Positions 21,311-33,375 are shown, counted from the stretch's first letter. The stretch: 64,000 nt of DNA from Vitrella brassicaformis (GCA_001179505.1 CDMY01000323.1:28408-92407); one strand, 5' to 3'. A program made the numbers and translations. The notes: a model not told the origin generated them from the letters alone.

Positions 21311-22092
21311 ATGGCCGTCTGCGTCACCCTTCTCTCCGGCGGCCTGTGCATCTTTCTCCCCCGGATCTTTGCCGCCTCTACCCTGACTGGCAGCCCCTCA
21401 TACGTCAACGCCTCATCGGTAAGGAAGCAAGCAAGCAAACCTGCCATACGACACCGCCCAAAGGCCACGACAAATCCCTCCCTGTGGCGACCGTGTATGT
21501 GCAGGTCCGCCGCGCTTTGCGGTCTCACCCCGTTGCCGAGCAGCAGTATGACGCCAAGGACGGATCCCTCGGCCTCCATTCGGGTCGCAACCTCCCCTCT
21601 GAGGAAAGCTCTCTCGGCGCTGTCCGTCTGGATTACCGTCGGTACCAGTCTCTGAGGAGGCGCACTGAACGACGCGACGAGCCGTCTGCCTCATATGAGA
21701 CCGGCCATGACAAGACCGAAACAACGATTTTGGTGTGGAGCGTGTGGAGCGCGATTCTGGTGGTTTTCTGTCTCTGCGCCTGGTGGTTTTGGAAGAAGTC
21801 TCGTTCAATGGTCGCTAACGCCCACCGAGAGCAAAACCGAATGCAGCAGCCACCAGTAAGACCAGCAGCAGCAGCAGCAGCAGAGCCGTCGGCAGCACCC
21901 GCATCCCCCGTCGCATCTCAGCCGGAGAGGGAACCACCGGCTGCGTTTTCGCGACAGGGATCACTTGTCCGCAGCCTATCTACGGCAACTGGAGAGCCCG
22001 AGCACGAGCCTCCCCGTGATGTGGCGAGTACTGTCGGCAGTCGTCCGCACACGCCAACAGGGAATGTGAGAATGAATTCCATTCGTGTGTGA
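21311..22092 (+). CDS. Type I single-pass membrane protein
   Basis: Exon 1 starts at ATG 21311 with a signal peptide (MAVCVTLLSGGLCIFLPRIF) and splices at AACGCCTCATCG/GTAAGG to an exon beginning GTCCGCCGC after TGTGCAG, phase 0. The short ectodomain is basic (RYQSLRRRTERRDE). The membrane span is TILVWSVWSAILVVFCLCAW, followed by a stop-transfer FWKKSRS. The cytoplasmic tail is rich in Ala, Pro and Ser, with an alanine run (CAG/GCA repeat) and SP/TP sites. The same frame is open to 21086, but the signal peptide supports the internal start. If the intron is not removed, another frame crosses the same region without a signal. Function unknown. Confidence 0.6.
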
Positions 22093-22856
22093 GTGGGCAG
22101 TGTGTGGCGGTGGGCGGGGTTTTGATGTGCACACGTGTACAGTGCATGCATGTAATTTGTGGGTGCAATCGGCTTTGTGTTGTAATCTGCTCTCTCTCTC
22201 TGCTTTCTGTCGTGTGGGTGCCTAAATGTACATCACACGTACTGTACGTCCACGCGCAGATGGCTGCCGCCTTTTTGTGCATAGCCTCGTGCATGGTGCG
22301 GCAGTGGTGTGCTGTGCTGTGCTGTGCTGTGGCGTGGCGGGACGGGTGTCTTACTAAGGATGGATTGTACCTCTGTGTGTACCTACGGACGTATACAACC
22401 CGGACCAGACGGGAGATGTCTATTGACACACCGCGACCGACGCTTTATCCATCAATGCATCAATTAGTGAATCAACAGATAATGCAGTCGTCATGCCCCA
22501 GACGAGCGGTAGCGGTATCAGCTGCTATAGCCCTAGGACGAGAACATGGCGCAAAAACGGATCCACGTTCGTCTTCATCCATTTCTGGTGCCGGTCGAGT
22601 GGCGTGGACAACCGTGGGAACAATCAGATGCCCGTCTCTTTCTTGTCGAATGATGGATGGATGGATGGATCCATCAATTGTCAAGACTGAATCAGAATCA
22701 GGTCACGCATCGTGTGCATTCACTCGTCAGCATCAATCAATCAATCAATCAATCATCGAATCGATCAGCATCCCGCACAAAGCCGACCAACCCACCCACG
22801 CTCATGCCTGGTGAGTGGCGAACTGATCCGCTGCATGGGCAGCCAGTCACACACAG
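22093..22856. other. Intergenic, tail-to-tail, repeat-containing
   Basis: It lies between the stop of the membrane protein (plus) and the stop of SYF1 (minus). It includes GGAT (22655-22670) and AATC (22735-22755) tetranucleotide runs. No gene is seen. Confidence 0.6.
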
Positions 22857-25800
22857 TCAGTCGGCATCGCCCCTGCCGGACTGTCCGGCCCTCAACCTGG
22901 CGAGTGCGCCCTGCCCGCCTGGCCCGCCCTTCCCCCCACCAGCCCCAGCGCCCCCCATCATTTTCTCCCTCTGTTTCTCTCTCTCCTGCTCCGCCAGGCG
23001 TTCCTTCTCTTCCTTGTCGAGTCGCTTCTTTGCCTCTTTCTCGAGCTCTCTCTCAATGGCCTTTTGTTCGGCGGCCTGCTCGCCCAGCGAACCGAAGACC
23101 TCCGCCGGCACAGAGGCCTCCAGGTCCATCTCGATGTCAATCTCCTCGCCTGTTGGTTGGTGCACGGATGTGTGTGTGTGTGTTGGTTTGGTCGTGCTGC
23201 GTAGCAGACCTGTTGGCTTCGGTTTGGTGGGTGCGGTGGGTGCTGGTGGCTGTTCGGCGGCCTCTTCGCCGACCATTGCAGCGTCCCTGAGTGAACGAAC
23301 GAGGGAAGGGGGAGAATTTCAGACAGACAGACAGACAGGCAGGCAGACAGTGTGCGGGTGGGTGGATTGTGTTACGGGTGCGTAGTTACGGGTGCGTACC
23401 TGTAGTATCCCAAGCCATGGGGTCCCATCTTGAAAATGTAACCCAATCGACCGCCCTAATCAATCAAATGACATTGATGGAGGGATGAACACACAACCCA
23501 GAAAGAGACACGGAATGTTGTGTGGCAATCCTTCTGTTGTCCTTCTGCTGTTTACCGGTCAACTGACCTGGAATGCGTCTGTTTGTATGAATGGCGGCCC
23601 CCCAGCGACGGCTCTCTTCGCCTCGTCCACACGCCTCTTTTCTTGAAGCTGATCGATTCACACCACCACGGAGGGAGGGAGGGATACAATACACAAGACG
23701 ACACCCACATGCACATCAATGAATGGCGTGAGGTCATTTGTTTGGCTTCGGTTGTCTGGCTGGCAAGGTCACACTCAGCGCACCTTTCTGTACTCTTCCT
23801 GCGCTGCGGCGATGTCGGCCTCCTCCTGAACAAACGAAAGAACGACGAACGAAGAACGACAGACAGACAGACAGACAGACAGACGTGAGTTCGTGTCGGG
23901 GTGCAGTCCATCCATCCGTCCATGCGTGTGGCACCCACCTGTGTCTTCCTCTTCTTTTGAACCTCGAAGTCGGCCTCCTCTGCGCGACGCCTCTTGACCT
24001 CCTCCTGCCGCACGCACATACACACGACACACGACACACAACACACAACACATTGAAAATACATCCATCCATCCATCCACGTGATACACGTCGATAAAGC
24101 CATCCGCACCTGCTGCTTGAGTTCTGCCTCTGCTGCTGCCATTGGGTCGAGGGGCAGCTGTGGGGCCGCCTCAGCGACGATGTCGGCCACATTGAAGTGA
24201 ACCTGTGCGTAGATGGCCTGCACACTCCGCTTGACGCGCAGCATGTCCCTGAAGGTGTCCTCATTGCCGTGAGCCACCTCAAACTCACGCCACTCCTGCA
24301 CACATGGGGAGGGAGGGAGGGAGGGAGGGAGGGAGGAAGGGAGGAGTGTATCTCTGTGATGCATTTGGGTTTGGTGTTTTGTGTGTGGCTCACCTTCCAG
24401 AACTCGGCTTCCTTTCTGGGGTCGCAGAACTGCGAAGTGTGTTTGTATATCTCTCGGGCGCGGTCGATCTCGCCGAGACTCTTCTCCAATGTGGCGAACT
24501 TCAAACACATCATGATCACCTGAGAGACGGATGGATGGATGGGTGGATGGCACAGAGGTAGCACACATGTCGGTCGGTCTGTCTCCCTGTGTGCTGTGCT
24601 AGGTATGGACATTGGCTTCCTTCACGTACCTCTTTGTCTTCCAGTTCTTCGACCGCCTTTTCGTATATCTTGCGGGTCTTGGTGACGCCAAACAGCTCAG
24701 CCGTCTGCTCACAGTGCACACACAAGTGAATGCGACGACGGATGGATGGGTTGATTGATGGATGGATGGATCAGTGGATGGTGGGTGACCTTGGCGATGT
24801 AGAGGAGGTAGAGTGTGTATTTGTCTGCCTTGGCGGCACTGAGGCAGGCCCGCTCATAGAGGGCCAGTGCGTGCCGTGCCAGGCCGTACTCCTCCTCTAG
24901 TCGCGCGTACAGCAGATACAGACCCTTCGAGTACTTGGGGGGCGCATCGGACACAGCCTGCATCAATCCAATAAATGGATGGATACATGGATGCATGGAC
25001 ACATCAACACACACACACAGGGAGAAGGAGAGTGAGAGGGGAAGGAAAGACCACATGTGTGTGCCCATCAGGCGTACCTGTTCGAAAAGATCCCGCGCCC
25101 TCTCGAGTTTTTTGCCGCCATATCGTGCGACGAATTTCGTGAGGTAGAAGAGCCATATGTCGTGGACGTGCGGCCACTTGAAGAGATTCACGCCCTTCTC
25201 GTACACGCGGAACGACTCCTCGTAGAACCGCATCTCCTGACGGACAGATAGCACACACAGACACGCGAATGGATGGATGGATGGCTTACATTCATTCCTT
25301 TGCTTGACTGATTGATTGCTGACCTCTAGGTAGTGTGCGTAATTGATGATGAGTTGTGGAGTGGCCACCTTGAGCTCAATCATCTTGTCGTAACACGCCC
25401 GTGTCGTCTCGAGCGTACCGAAGTTCTCCTCCTGCACACAAACACACAGTGGGAGGGAGGGAGGGACGGAGGGAGGGTGTGTGTCATCCATCCATTTGTG
25501 GGTGCACTGAGCTCCCCTGCCCACTGGTTTACCAGGTCGGCGCACAATGCCCACACCTTGACGGATCTGTACAGCCGGGCCTGCACAGAGTCCTTCGGCG
25601 CATTGCGGGGCCGATTGATGGCCTGGCGCGCCACCTGATGCACACACAGGCCACGCACAGCATGCATCTATCTGTCCATCCATCCATCCATCCATTCTCT
25701 CCCGTATGTGTGCACCTCGAGTGCCTTGTCGAAGTGTTTGTGCTTGATTTCCATCTCAGCCCAGTGGCACCAGATGGTGGCCAGGTCGTCGACCCCCCTG

Positions 25801-27758
25801 AAGTTGACGTGCGTGGCCTTCTCCAAGATCACACGAGCGTTGTCGAGGTCATCGTGCGTCTCGTAGTAGCCGGCGAAGCGAATCCACAGGAGGTGCAGCT
25901 TGCCCACGGCCCGCTGTGGGTCGATCGTCATGACGGCCTCAGTGAACGCGCGGATCACCTGCACACATACACGTACACAGACAGACAGAGAGACAGACAT
26001 ACACAGGGAGGGAGAAGGCATTTCTTTGTCTATTCGAGCGGTGGCATATGTGTGTATATTGTTGTGTGTGGTTTGTGTACGCGCTCCGGCTCTTCGTGGT
26101 AGATTTTGACGCGATTGAGCCACTCGTGCACACTGTGGGGGTTCTGGCGCAGCTTGACCGATGACACCAACTCGGGACGCCTGCATGAACAAACACCAGA
26201 TGAGTTTGCGTGCTCATGTATGTATGTGACTTGTGTATTGTGGGCGGCTGTTTCTTCGGCTCACTTGGCCAGGAGATGGTCGAGGCGCGCCATGAGAAAG
26301 TCGACCTCTTCCCCCGCACCCCTGCTCACACACAGAGGGACACACAGGAGGACACACAACACAACACGCATGTAGACAGACCCATCGATGGAAACTTCGA
26401 GTGGGGGGTGTTGGGTGTTGGGTTTTCACTTACCCGTCCTGCTGTTCACTGTCTTGTGGGTCACTGTCGACTTTGTTAGTGATGAGGGCCTCCTCAAAGT
26501 TGGTGTAGGCGTCAAACACCAAGGCGAAGTCATGCATTGTCGTCACCTCACACAAGGCCTCCTGAACGAACGCACCAGAATACATCCGTACATGAGTCGA
26601 GCACATACACAGACAACATGGTGTATGTGTACTCATCTGACATGACACGCACGAACCTCGTAGACGTCCCGGGCCTTCTCGAGGTGACCCAGACGGATGA
26701 AATGGTCGGCCAGCGAGCACCACAACCGGCCAACCTGCACACAACACAACACAACGCAATGTTGTAGAAATGACAAGTCTGGTTGTGTGTCTCTTGTGGT
26801 GACCTCGTCAGTGAATCGCTTGAGTCCGCTGCGAATGACGGGTTCTATTGCCAGCGATTTGATCTCCTTCGGGTGCTTGGTTATCAAGTCACACAGGTCC
26901 ATCCTACACACCCACAACACAACACACCAATGAATGTAACTGCAGTATGTGACCGCATTCGTGTGCGCACCAGAGCTGGTGGTTGGTTTTGCCCTCCATC
27001 GACGTGAAGCCCTCGTCGTTGACGACCTTGGCGAGCAGCCGTGCGGCCTCGTCAAAGTGGCCGACCGATATGAGGTAGGCGATGTAGGTCTCAATGTGGT
27101 CGGGCTCCAGCATCAGGTAACGGCGGAACACACACACGGCCGACTCTATCACGCCCACGTCCTTGATGAAGTCGATGTACCGCTCCCAGATCCGGTCATG
27201 CTGCACACGTCAACAAACAGATCACGCAGACACCCACACGTGCAGACATGAGTCAATCCACTCATACGCCCTCTCTCCCTCCCTCCCTCCCTCCCTCCCT
27301 CCCTCTCCCTCTCTCTCTCTTTCTCGTACCTGTGTGATTGGGAGTGCCCTGAGTGCTCGGTCGTAAGTGCGCCTCGTGCGCGTGACGAGTTTCTGTTTGC
27401 GGAGGAAGTCGGTGTACTCGATCCAGATCTTGGGCATCTTGTTGAGGAAGACCAGGGCCCTCTCGAAGCACACGTTGACGCGTTCGTACCCCGGGTCGGT
27501 GATGCAGTTGGCCTTGACCTGCTCCATGCGCTCGCCCAGATAGACCCTCCACAGCTTGTATGAGCCAGGGAGCGACTGCAAGGCCCGCTCATAGTAGAAG
27601 TTGCGCAGCTTTGGGGGTGCGCGTGTCTTGGAGTTGAGGTACGCCCACCACACCTTGACCGAATACGGGTTGCGCGTCAGCTCCTCCTCGTACGCTACGT
27701 CGGTCTCCTTGATGATATCGTCGGCCAAACTTCCCCAAACCGATGAGAAAGCCGCCAT
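22857..27758 (-). CDS. SYF1: Pre-mRNA-splicing factor SYF1/XAB2
   Basis: About twenty exons spanning 4.9 kb encode a HAT/TPR-repeat protein very close to XAB2/Syf1. It starts [20 protein letters not shown] (ATG 27758). Diagnostic segments follow in order: [116 protein letters not shown] and EVFGSLGEQ. Syf1 is part of the NTC/Prp19-associated intron-binding complex of the spliceosome, acting in the nucleus in catalytic activation; in animals XAB2 also joins transcription-coupled repair. The C-terminus adds a highly charged coiled coil ([18 protein letters not shown]) and a Gly-rich end. Exons are short and introns are rich in GGAT, GGGA and ACAC repeats. Assignment is firm; some exon edges are approximate. 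Confidence 0.93.
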
Positions 27759-28197
27759 CCTCAATTGACGACAGCTGATAAGATAGACCAATCAGCGGGT
27801 AATGGAAGCTCAGCGGACTTGACTGACTCTTCTCAGCAGTGCAGCAACCAGATCAAGCCGATGGACAGATCTAAGGCTGCACACCTTCTGCAAGTACATG
27901 CCCCGTCCATTCACGGCCTTTCAACCTCTCCTTCTCCCCCTCTTTCCGGAGCTCGCCAAATTGTAGCTCGCACAAACAACCGTGAAACCGCTCTCAATCT
28001 CTTCCCCAAGAGAGTTGCTTCCGCGGAGGTGAAGGGTCGAGGCCAAGTTGAAGCAGGTGCATTGTGACCGACCGTCTTCAGTTCGCCAAGGACTTCCGGA
28101 AGCTTCTCACAACGAGGTGCACAGACAGATGCGTATGGTGTGGCAATACGGTGGTGAAATCTGTGTGGTATGATGTGTCGTGCAGCAGCGAGTGAAA
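27759..28197. promoter_or_regulatory. Divergent upstream region of SYF1 and the next gene
   Basis: 439 bp lie between the SYF1 ATG (minus) and the ATG at 28198 (plus). No coding potential is supported. The head-to-head layout makes it the likely shared promoter region. No specific motif is claimed. Confidence 0.45.
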
Positions 28198-29376
28198 ATG
28201 GGCAGCTGTTCTTCATCCACAGGCAAGGCAGGTCCGCCATGGCAGCCGGCATCGATCAACTATTCCAAGCCGCTCCCCATCGACCGCCCGCCAGTCCGCC
28301 CATCGACCTTCCACCCCTTAGACGCACGACTCTACCGCCGAATCGCCATCGAATACTGCGACCTCAAGAGTGTTCTGGCTTTGAGGGCGACAAACAAGAC
28401 AGAAGGAGCAACAATTATCAGCCTCACGGCGCTATTGGACCGCTTGAATGGCCTGCTGGTGGCAGAGGACATCTCTGGCCTGATCGACGTCGAGCAGCAT
28501 GAGTCTGCTATGCCTGGCGGGATGTGGCTGTTCGACTACGTAGCAAGAGCAACTTATCTGATGGAGCATCGTGGGCAGTGGCGGAAGTGGAAGACCAGCA
28601 TCTATTTGGCAAAGTCCAGCGGCCTCGTAGCTCGCCTCCCCATCACTCTCGACCCCGCGGCGATGCAATCTAACTTCCCCTCCAGAACAGACTATCATGA
28701 AATGCCGCCGGCCATCGCGCAGTACGCGTCGTTTGGCAGCCGGATCGGCCAGGGCGACGGAAGCATGGCTCTAATAAGGGAGGAGGGTCTGGGCGAGTGG
28801 TACAGGATCGGCAACGGCGAGCACCGCTTCCGCACTGTGATGCGTTCAGATTTGCCGGGACGCCACCTGTACAGGCTCACCTATGACGAGAGTGACCCGG
28901 TTATACGACGAGACGACGACCTCTTCCCATCCTTCTCCGGCTACGTCATCGAGCGCATCCTCGAGCAGGGGATGGCTCCAATGGTGGCTTCAGCAACCAT
29001 CATGCGGAGCGACAGCCGCTACGGCTCTGTCCGTCGTTTGCTCGCAGCCTCTATTCAAGGACACTGTGCGGTCGGGCACCGAATTGATGGCGGTAACGCG
29101 TTCACAGCCTCCGTGGCTGCCGATGGTTTCGGGCAGCATCGGTTCATCGTGGTGTCGGGTGACCGGTGGAACGACGGCTTCCTGGCCTATGTGGATGTTC
29201 ACGTTTTCTCGCCGCGCACGGGGTGCCTCGTGCGGCTCTTCACCAACGAGGGGCGTGTAGAGGGGCAGGAGGGGCGGGACGGTGTGCCTGCGACCGTGAG
29301 CAAGGCCCGCAGCGTGCTGCAGGCGGTTGGCGTCGACTTTGACGCACTTGGCTGCGGTTTTCGACAGGTGTACTAA
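28198..29376 (+). CDS. Probable N-myristoylated orphan protein, single exon
   Basis: An intron-less frame from ATG 28198 to the stop at 29374 gives 392 residues. The start MGSCSSSTGKAG fits an N-myristoylation signal (Gly2, Ser6) with a neighbouring Cys for palmitoylation, so membrane attachment is likely. A start six codons upstream (28180) would hide this motif. Residues 40-65 (HPLDARLYRRIAIEYCDLKS) look like a degenerate F-box-type helix. The remainder is a mixed alpha/beta region with RWNDGFLAYVDVHVFS and ends RQVY. No family is recognised. Its lack of introns contrasts with its neighbours. Confidence 0.65.
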   Translation: MGSCSSSTGKAGPPWQPASINYSKPLPIDRPPVRPSTFHPLDARLYRRIAIEYCDLKSVLALRATNKTEGATIISLTALLDRLNGLLVAEDISGLIDVEQHESAMPGGMWLFDYVARATYLMEHRGQWRKWKTSIYLAKSSGLVARLPITLDPAAMQSNFPSRTDYHEMPPAIAQYASFGSRIGQGDGSMALIREEGLGEWYRIGNGEHRFRTVMRSDLPGRHLYRLTYDESDPVIRRDDDLFPSFSGYVIERILEQGMAPMVASATIMRSDSRYGSVRRLLAASIQGHCAVGHRIDGGNAFTASVAADGFGQHRFIVVSGDRWNDGFLAYVDVHVFSPRTGCLVRLFTNEGRVEGQEGRDGVPATVSKARSVLQAVGVDFDALGCGFRQVY

Positions 29377-29799
29377 TGATGAGGCGGGTGCATGGAGGTA
29401 CTGAACTGTGGTGATCGGACTGTGCAATTACTTGTGTGTAGAAAGCATTCATCAGTCACTTGAGGAAAAAAAAAAAGAGCGAGAGTGGGGAGCGAGACGC
29501 ACCGGGTCTGTAAATGTGTCTGGTGCCTGCTGCCTGCCTGCGCGTCTACGTTTGTGTGTATCTGTCGTGTCTATGGATGAACGGAGAGATGTCATGATGT
29601 TGTCGGCCCTGTCTGCCGGTCTGGATGGATGTATGTGCGTGCATGATTTTATTCATGTGTTGTGGCTGATGCATGGGTGGAAATACATTGACTCACAGCG
29701 CGACGGCAGGCAATGGTCTCATGGTGTATGGATGTGTGCGCAAGATCTGATGTGGGTTAGGGCGTCCGTTGAACTTCAAGATGCTTCAAAACTCTGCCG
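29377..29799. other. Intergenic, no gene seen
   Basis: About 420 bp with an A-run at 29466-29476 and TGTGT-type sequence. No coding or RNA feature is supported. Confidence 0.6.
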
Positions 29800-31919
29800 A
29801 TGCGTGTTTCCCTTCTTTCCTGCTTGATGCTGGCAGCTCCCGGTGGCTGCTGGTCAGCAATGGACTGCGGTGATACTTTGACTGATCTCTTCCCGCCCTT
29901 CCATGCTGCGAGTGTTTCCAACAGCTCCCTCGACCCGGCAGTGTTTGCATCGGCAATGCAGATGACAGAAACTGGCCAACGAGAGGCAATTGAATGGCTC
30001 GCGGCGGCCGCCCGTGGCAAAGTTGGCCCTCTGAATGTGAGTTCCGTTGCGGCGTTTCTTACACATCTTCTGGCTGCCACCACTTTCATGACGCCACAGA
30101 GGGATGAAATGCTGCTGGCAGTGGAGGCGATAGAGCTCATCAAGGCGCACTTGCCTCTTCGGGATCTCCTCACGGCGGACTTCCCAATATTCACGTACGA
30201 TGAATATATGGACACGTATGAATTGTGTGGAAGAATACGCATGCTCTTTTTTGATAATTGAATACAGCATGTTGGCTGAGCTGCGCCCTCATGTATTGGG
30301 CCATGTTGCCGAGGCGCCATGCGAGTCTGCTGGGAGCTGGTCGTATCCGTTCGATGTGTTCCGCGAGGGTTTAGACTCGCTCATCGAAATGGCCCGACGT
30401 GATGGAGTTGCAAGGGCAGTTGCAAATCACGGCCATTTGGTCATTATGGCTGTGCAGATATCTTACGATTTCTCCTCGGGGCGTGCTGGGCTGGGTGAGG
30501 AACACGACAAACAAAGACACACAGGCGACGTATTTGTGTCATCCTTCAGGTGATATATACTCGTGTCCTTTGGGTTTTATGGCCGCCTGGACATTCTGGC
30601 TGTTCATTTCTGCCTTCGAGAGCCCGCTGGTTGACTTGCATCAGTTGTTAACAAGGCAAGGAGCCGTCGCCCACGTCGACGCACTGTGGAGGTATCTAAG
30701 GGTCAGTCAGCTCTTCAGCAAGCGTTGGCGGCTCTTGGAACTTCTCGACCTCGTGGCATCACAGTCGCTCGCCAAGGAAGACAGAGAACGAAGGAGATAT
30801 AGGGAAGAAAGTAAGTCAGAGGGGAAGGAATCTTTAGTGCCTCTCATGTTTTGCGCCTCGTGCGATTAGCTGTGTCTGTTAAGTGTGACAACCAGTCGAG
30901 GAACAACTCTCCGATCCAGCAATCGAGTGATGTCATTCCGGACAGAAACCTGCTTATTTCGGTGCTGGCGTACAACCGCCCCCATTCCCTCGTTCGGCTG
31001 CTACAATCCCTCTCTATGTCACACTATTTCGGTCAGCGCGTGGATCTGCTCATCTCGGTTGACTTGAATCGTGACGGACTCGTCCACAGCGAGACGCTCG
31101 AGGCAGCCAAGACCTATCCCTGGCCTCACGGCTCCCTGACAGTGCGGGTGAGGGACAGACACTATGGACTGGCGGAGCAGTGGATCCAAGCGATCCCTGA
31201 AGACAGACTGCAGCAAGAAGATGGCACTATCCTTCTTATCCTGGAGGACGACATCGAAGTGTCTCCTTTCTTTTTTAAATGGCTCCGAAAGGCCCACACA
31301 GCGTATGAGCGGAGGGAGGACATCGGCGGATTCACTCTGCAACGCGCGCATATACTGGTACCAATCAGAAACGAAGCACATCTCTCACAGGCAAATCACA
31401 CAGTAATGTCTGTTTCCTTCCCTCAAGGCCGATCAGAGACGAAAAAGAGATGCTGATCAGCAAGAGAAGCCCTCCTTGTTCCTCTATCCTTTTTTTGGCT
31501 CCATCGGTTTCAGCCCCAAAAGGGGCGTGTGGCTGAAGTTCGTTCGATGGTATAGGTCCGTGCAGCGGACCAGGTATCTTCCTTTGCTGCCGCACATCGT
31601 CTCCACACAGTATTTCCTGCAGTATCAAGTCTTGAAGAAAGCCAATACGACAATGTGGACTCCTTGGCTCATGGCGTACGCGTACGAGAGAGGCCTGTTC
31701 TGTGTGTTTGCAAACGCTGCAAATGGGCATACACTCGCGGCACACTGGCATGAGCCAGGGCAGCATTACGTGGGCGAACCGCATGTCGATGCATTTCCCC
31801 TGACAGAGTGGCGTGACGAGTGGTTTGACTTTCCAAATGAGCCTCTGCGACTTTCGTGGGATGGACTTCCTTTCTCTGTCGATCATTTGACGATGGATGG
31901 ACCAGGTGCATGTGTGTGA
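29800..31919 (+). CDS. Secretory-pathway glycosyltransferase (GT2/GT-A-like)
   Basis: Five exons, 29800-30215, 30268-30494, 30550-30810, 30870-31357 and 31428-31919, total 1884 nt with consistent phases (627 residues). The start is a signal peptide, MRVSLLSCLMLAAPGGCWS. The first about 300 residues are an unassigned helical domain. From about residue 329 a GT-A nucleotide-sugar domain begins (LLISVLAYNRPHSLVRLLQS), with RDRHYGLAEQWIQAI and LILEDDIEVSPFFFKWLRKA; the ED-D near residue 427 is the likely metal-binding DxD equivalent. The last exon has FLYPFFGSIGFSPKRGVW and MWTPWLMAYAYERGLFCVF. This layout matches plant and algal GT2-like proteins of unknown acceptor. It probably acts in the ER or Golgi lumen. 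The last intron could be split differently (donor 31403), but the 70-nt version keeps the frame simply. Confidence 0.75.
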
Positions 31920-32578
31920 GTAATGGATGTGAGACGCTTAAGATGACAAAAACATCACAATGGGAAAAAGTGTATAGAAATGCTTCACTGTCAGTAGTGT
32001 CGGTTATCTCGCCACACACCCATGGGCTTGGCCTGGCTGACATGCATGTGGGCCGCCTCAGCTGATGAAAAAGTGACGCACTTATGCACGGAACTGCTGG
32101 GAAGTGAGACTCTGACACCCCCGGCCCTCACAGTCGTCGACAAACCGGCCGAGCTTGGCGCCATTGCGTGAGCCCTCTTGCCCAAACGACACACATAGAC
32201 CACACATAGACCCTTTCACACGATGTATCCACCAACATTTCCATCACACCTGGTCGGGCTCCAGCGACCGCAGAGTGTCCTTGCGCAACTCCTCAGGAGC
32301 CTGCTCGGCGATCTAGGGGAATCCCTCCGCCAACGCTACGGACTTCAAACCCTGTGGACTAAACAAACAGCCATGACATATCTGATGAAAATAAGTGGGG
32401 GCATGAATGAATTGTGTCCTGCATTTGTTGCCCTCTCGTTGTTGAAAGGGACCGATGGCAGGTCAACACGTAGCACTACATCAATGCACTGGAGTCGATA
32501 CATCTTTTCCACAGGCATTCTGACTGATGTCTCAGGATGAAAAGTCGAGAGCAAAACCCAAACAAACACCTCTGTGGC
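31920..32578. other. Tail-to-tail intergenic region, no gene seen
   Basis: It lies between convergent genes. Short frames occur on both strands, none with a domain or splice support. Confidence 0.55.
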
Positions 32579-33169
32579 TCAGGCAGGCGGTCGAATGAGA
32601 TTGAGCAGCATTTCTTCCAGCTGCTCCACCTTCTGCTCCAAGGCGCCAATCTTGGCCTGGTATTTGGCATCCAGCTCCGACTGCAGCTGGCCGATCTTGT
32701 CGCTGTCGGACAGACTGGCAGTCATGTTGTTGACGGCCTCAATCACGCCACCTTCCAGTTGTACGACTCGCCCTTCCAGTTGTGCCACTCCGATGTCGGA
32801 GTTGGGATTTGTTTGGATGGTCGAGAAGTGCAGAAACATGGCTCCATGATGGATGTATTGCCAGCCTTCTGTCCAAGATGGACACGAGGATTGATCTCCT
32901 GCTGTCAGCTCGATAGCCTTCACCGGATAGCCTTCACGTGGGGTTGCTACGTGCCACCTATCCCCCCACGCCGCTTCCGCCTGGGCTTTTGACCCGCTGG
33001 GCATGGACCCGCCGATGCGTCCCTCCCAGGTATCCAACGATACACAATCATAGTTTTGTCCGCACCGCTTAAGCTGCACAACTTGTAGAAGGCATAACGT
33101 GAGTATCTCCGCGGCAATCGGGAAAGGGCTCCAAGCGGCAAGCACCACGAGAAGCACTATCATCTTCAT
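32579..33169 (-). CDS. Small secreted protein with C-terminal coiled coil
   Basis: A single exon of 196 codons. Signal peptide: MKMIVLLVVLAAWSPFPIAA. A Cys-containing globular part follows (KRCGQNYDCVSLDTWEGR, then SSCPSWTEGWQYIH). The last 70 residues form heptads (VAQLEGRVVQLEGGVIEAV; KIGALEQKVEQLEEMLLNL), consistent with an extracellular coiled-coil oligomeriser. The middle resembles a small lectin- or collagen-tail-like module (GQNYDCVSLDTWEG, GWQYIHHGAMFLHF), but no family is certain. It is head-to-head with the RTX gene (289 bp), and a perfect hairpin lies in between. Confidence 0.7.
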   Translation of the reverse strand: MKMIVLLVVLAAWSPFPIAAEILTLCLLQVVQLKRCGQNYDCVSLDTWEGRIGGSMPSGSKAQAEAAWGDRWHVATPREGYPVKAIELTAGDQSSCPSWTEGWQYIHHGAMFLHFSTIQTNPNSDIGVAQLEGRVVQLEGGVIEAVNNMTASLSDSDKIGQLQSELDAKYQAKIGALEQKVEQLEEMLLNLIRPPA

Positions 33170-33327
33170 TTTCGCTCTGAAAGCAGTGGATAATCTGGCA
33201 AAGGCCCGAGATCATTGAGATGAGTTTCTCTCCTACCTGAAGTGCGTCGGGGAACCGGCTTGCAACCGTGTGTATTGGATGGCCACGACGTGCCGCATGC
33301 GGGCGGGGGACGAGAAATGTGGCCTGT

Positions 33328-33375
33328 AGCTTGTCGCGCCAGGCAGCCCCCAAGTGCTGCCTGGCGCGACAAGCT
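33328..33375. repeat. Perfect 20-bp inverted repeat in a divergent promoter region
   Basis: Arm 33328-33347 (AGCTTGTCGCGCCAGGCAGC) and arm 33356-33375 are exact reverse complements separated by 8 nt. The stem is GC-rich and would form a stable hairpin. It sits 84 bp before the RTX gene ATG and about 160 bp before the divergent secreted-protein ATG, where a transcript leader or protein-binding palindrome could lie. Confidence 0.9.

Noticed and set aside
31403-31427. A 25-nt intron in the glycosyltransferase gene
   Set aside because: A normal 70-nt intron from 31358 to 31427 keeps the same frame, so no unusually small intron is needed.
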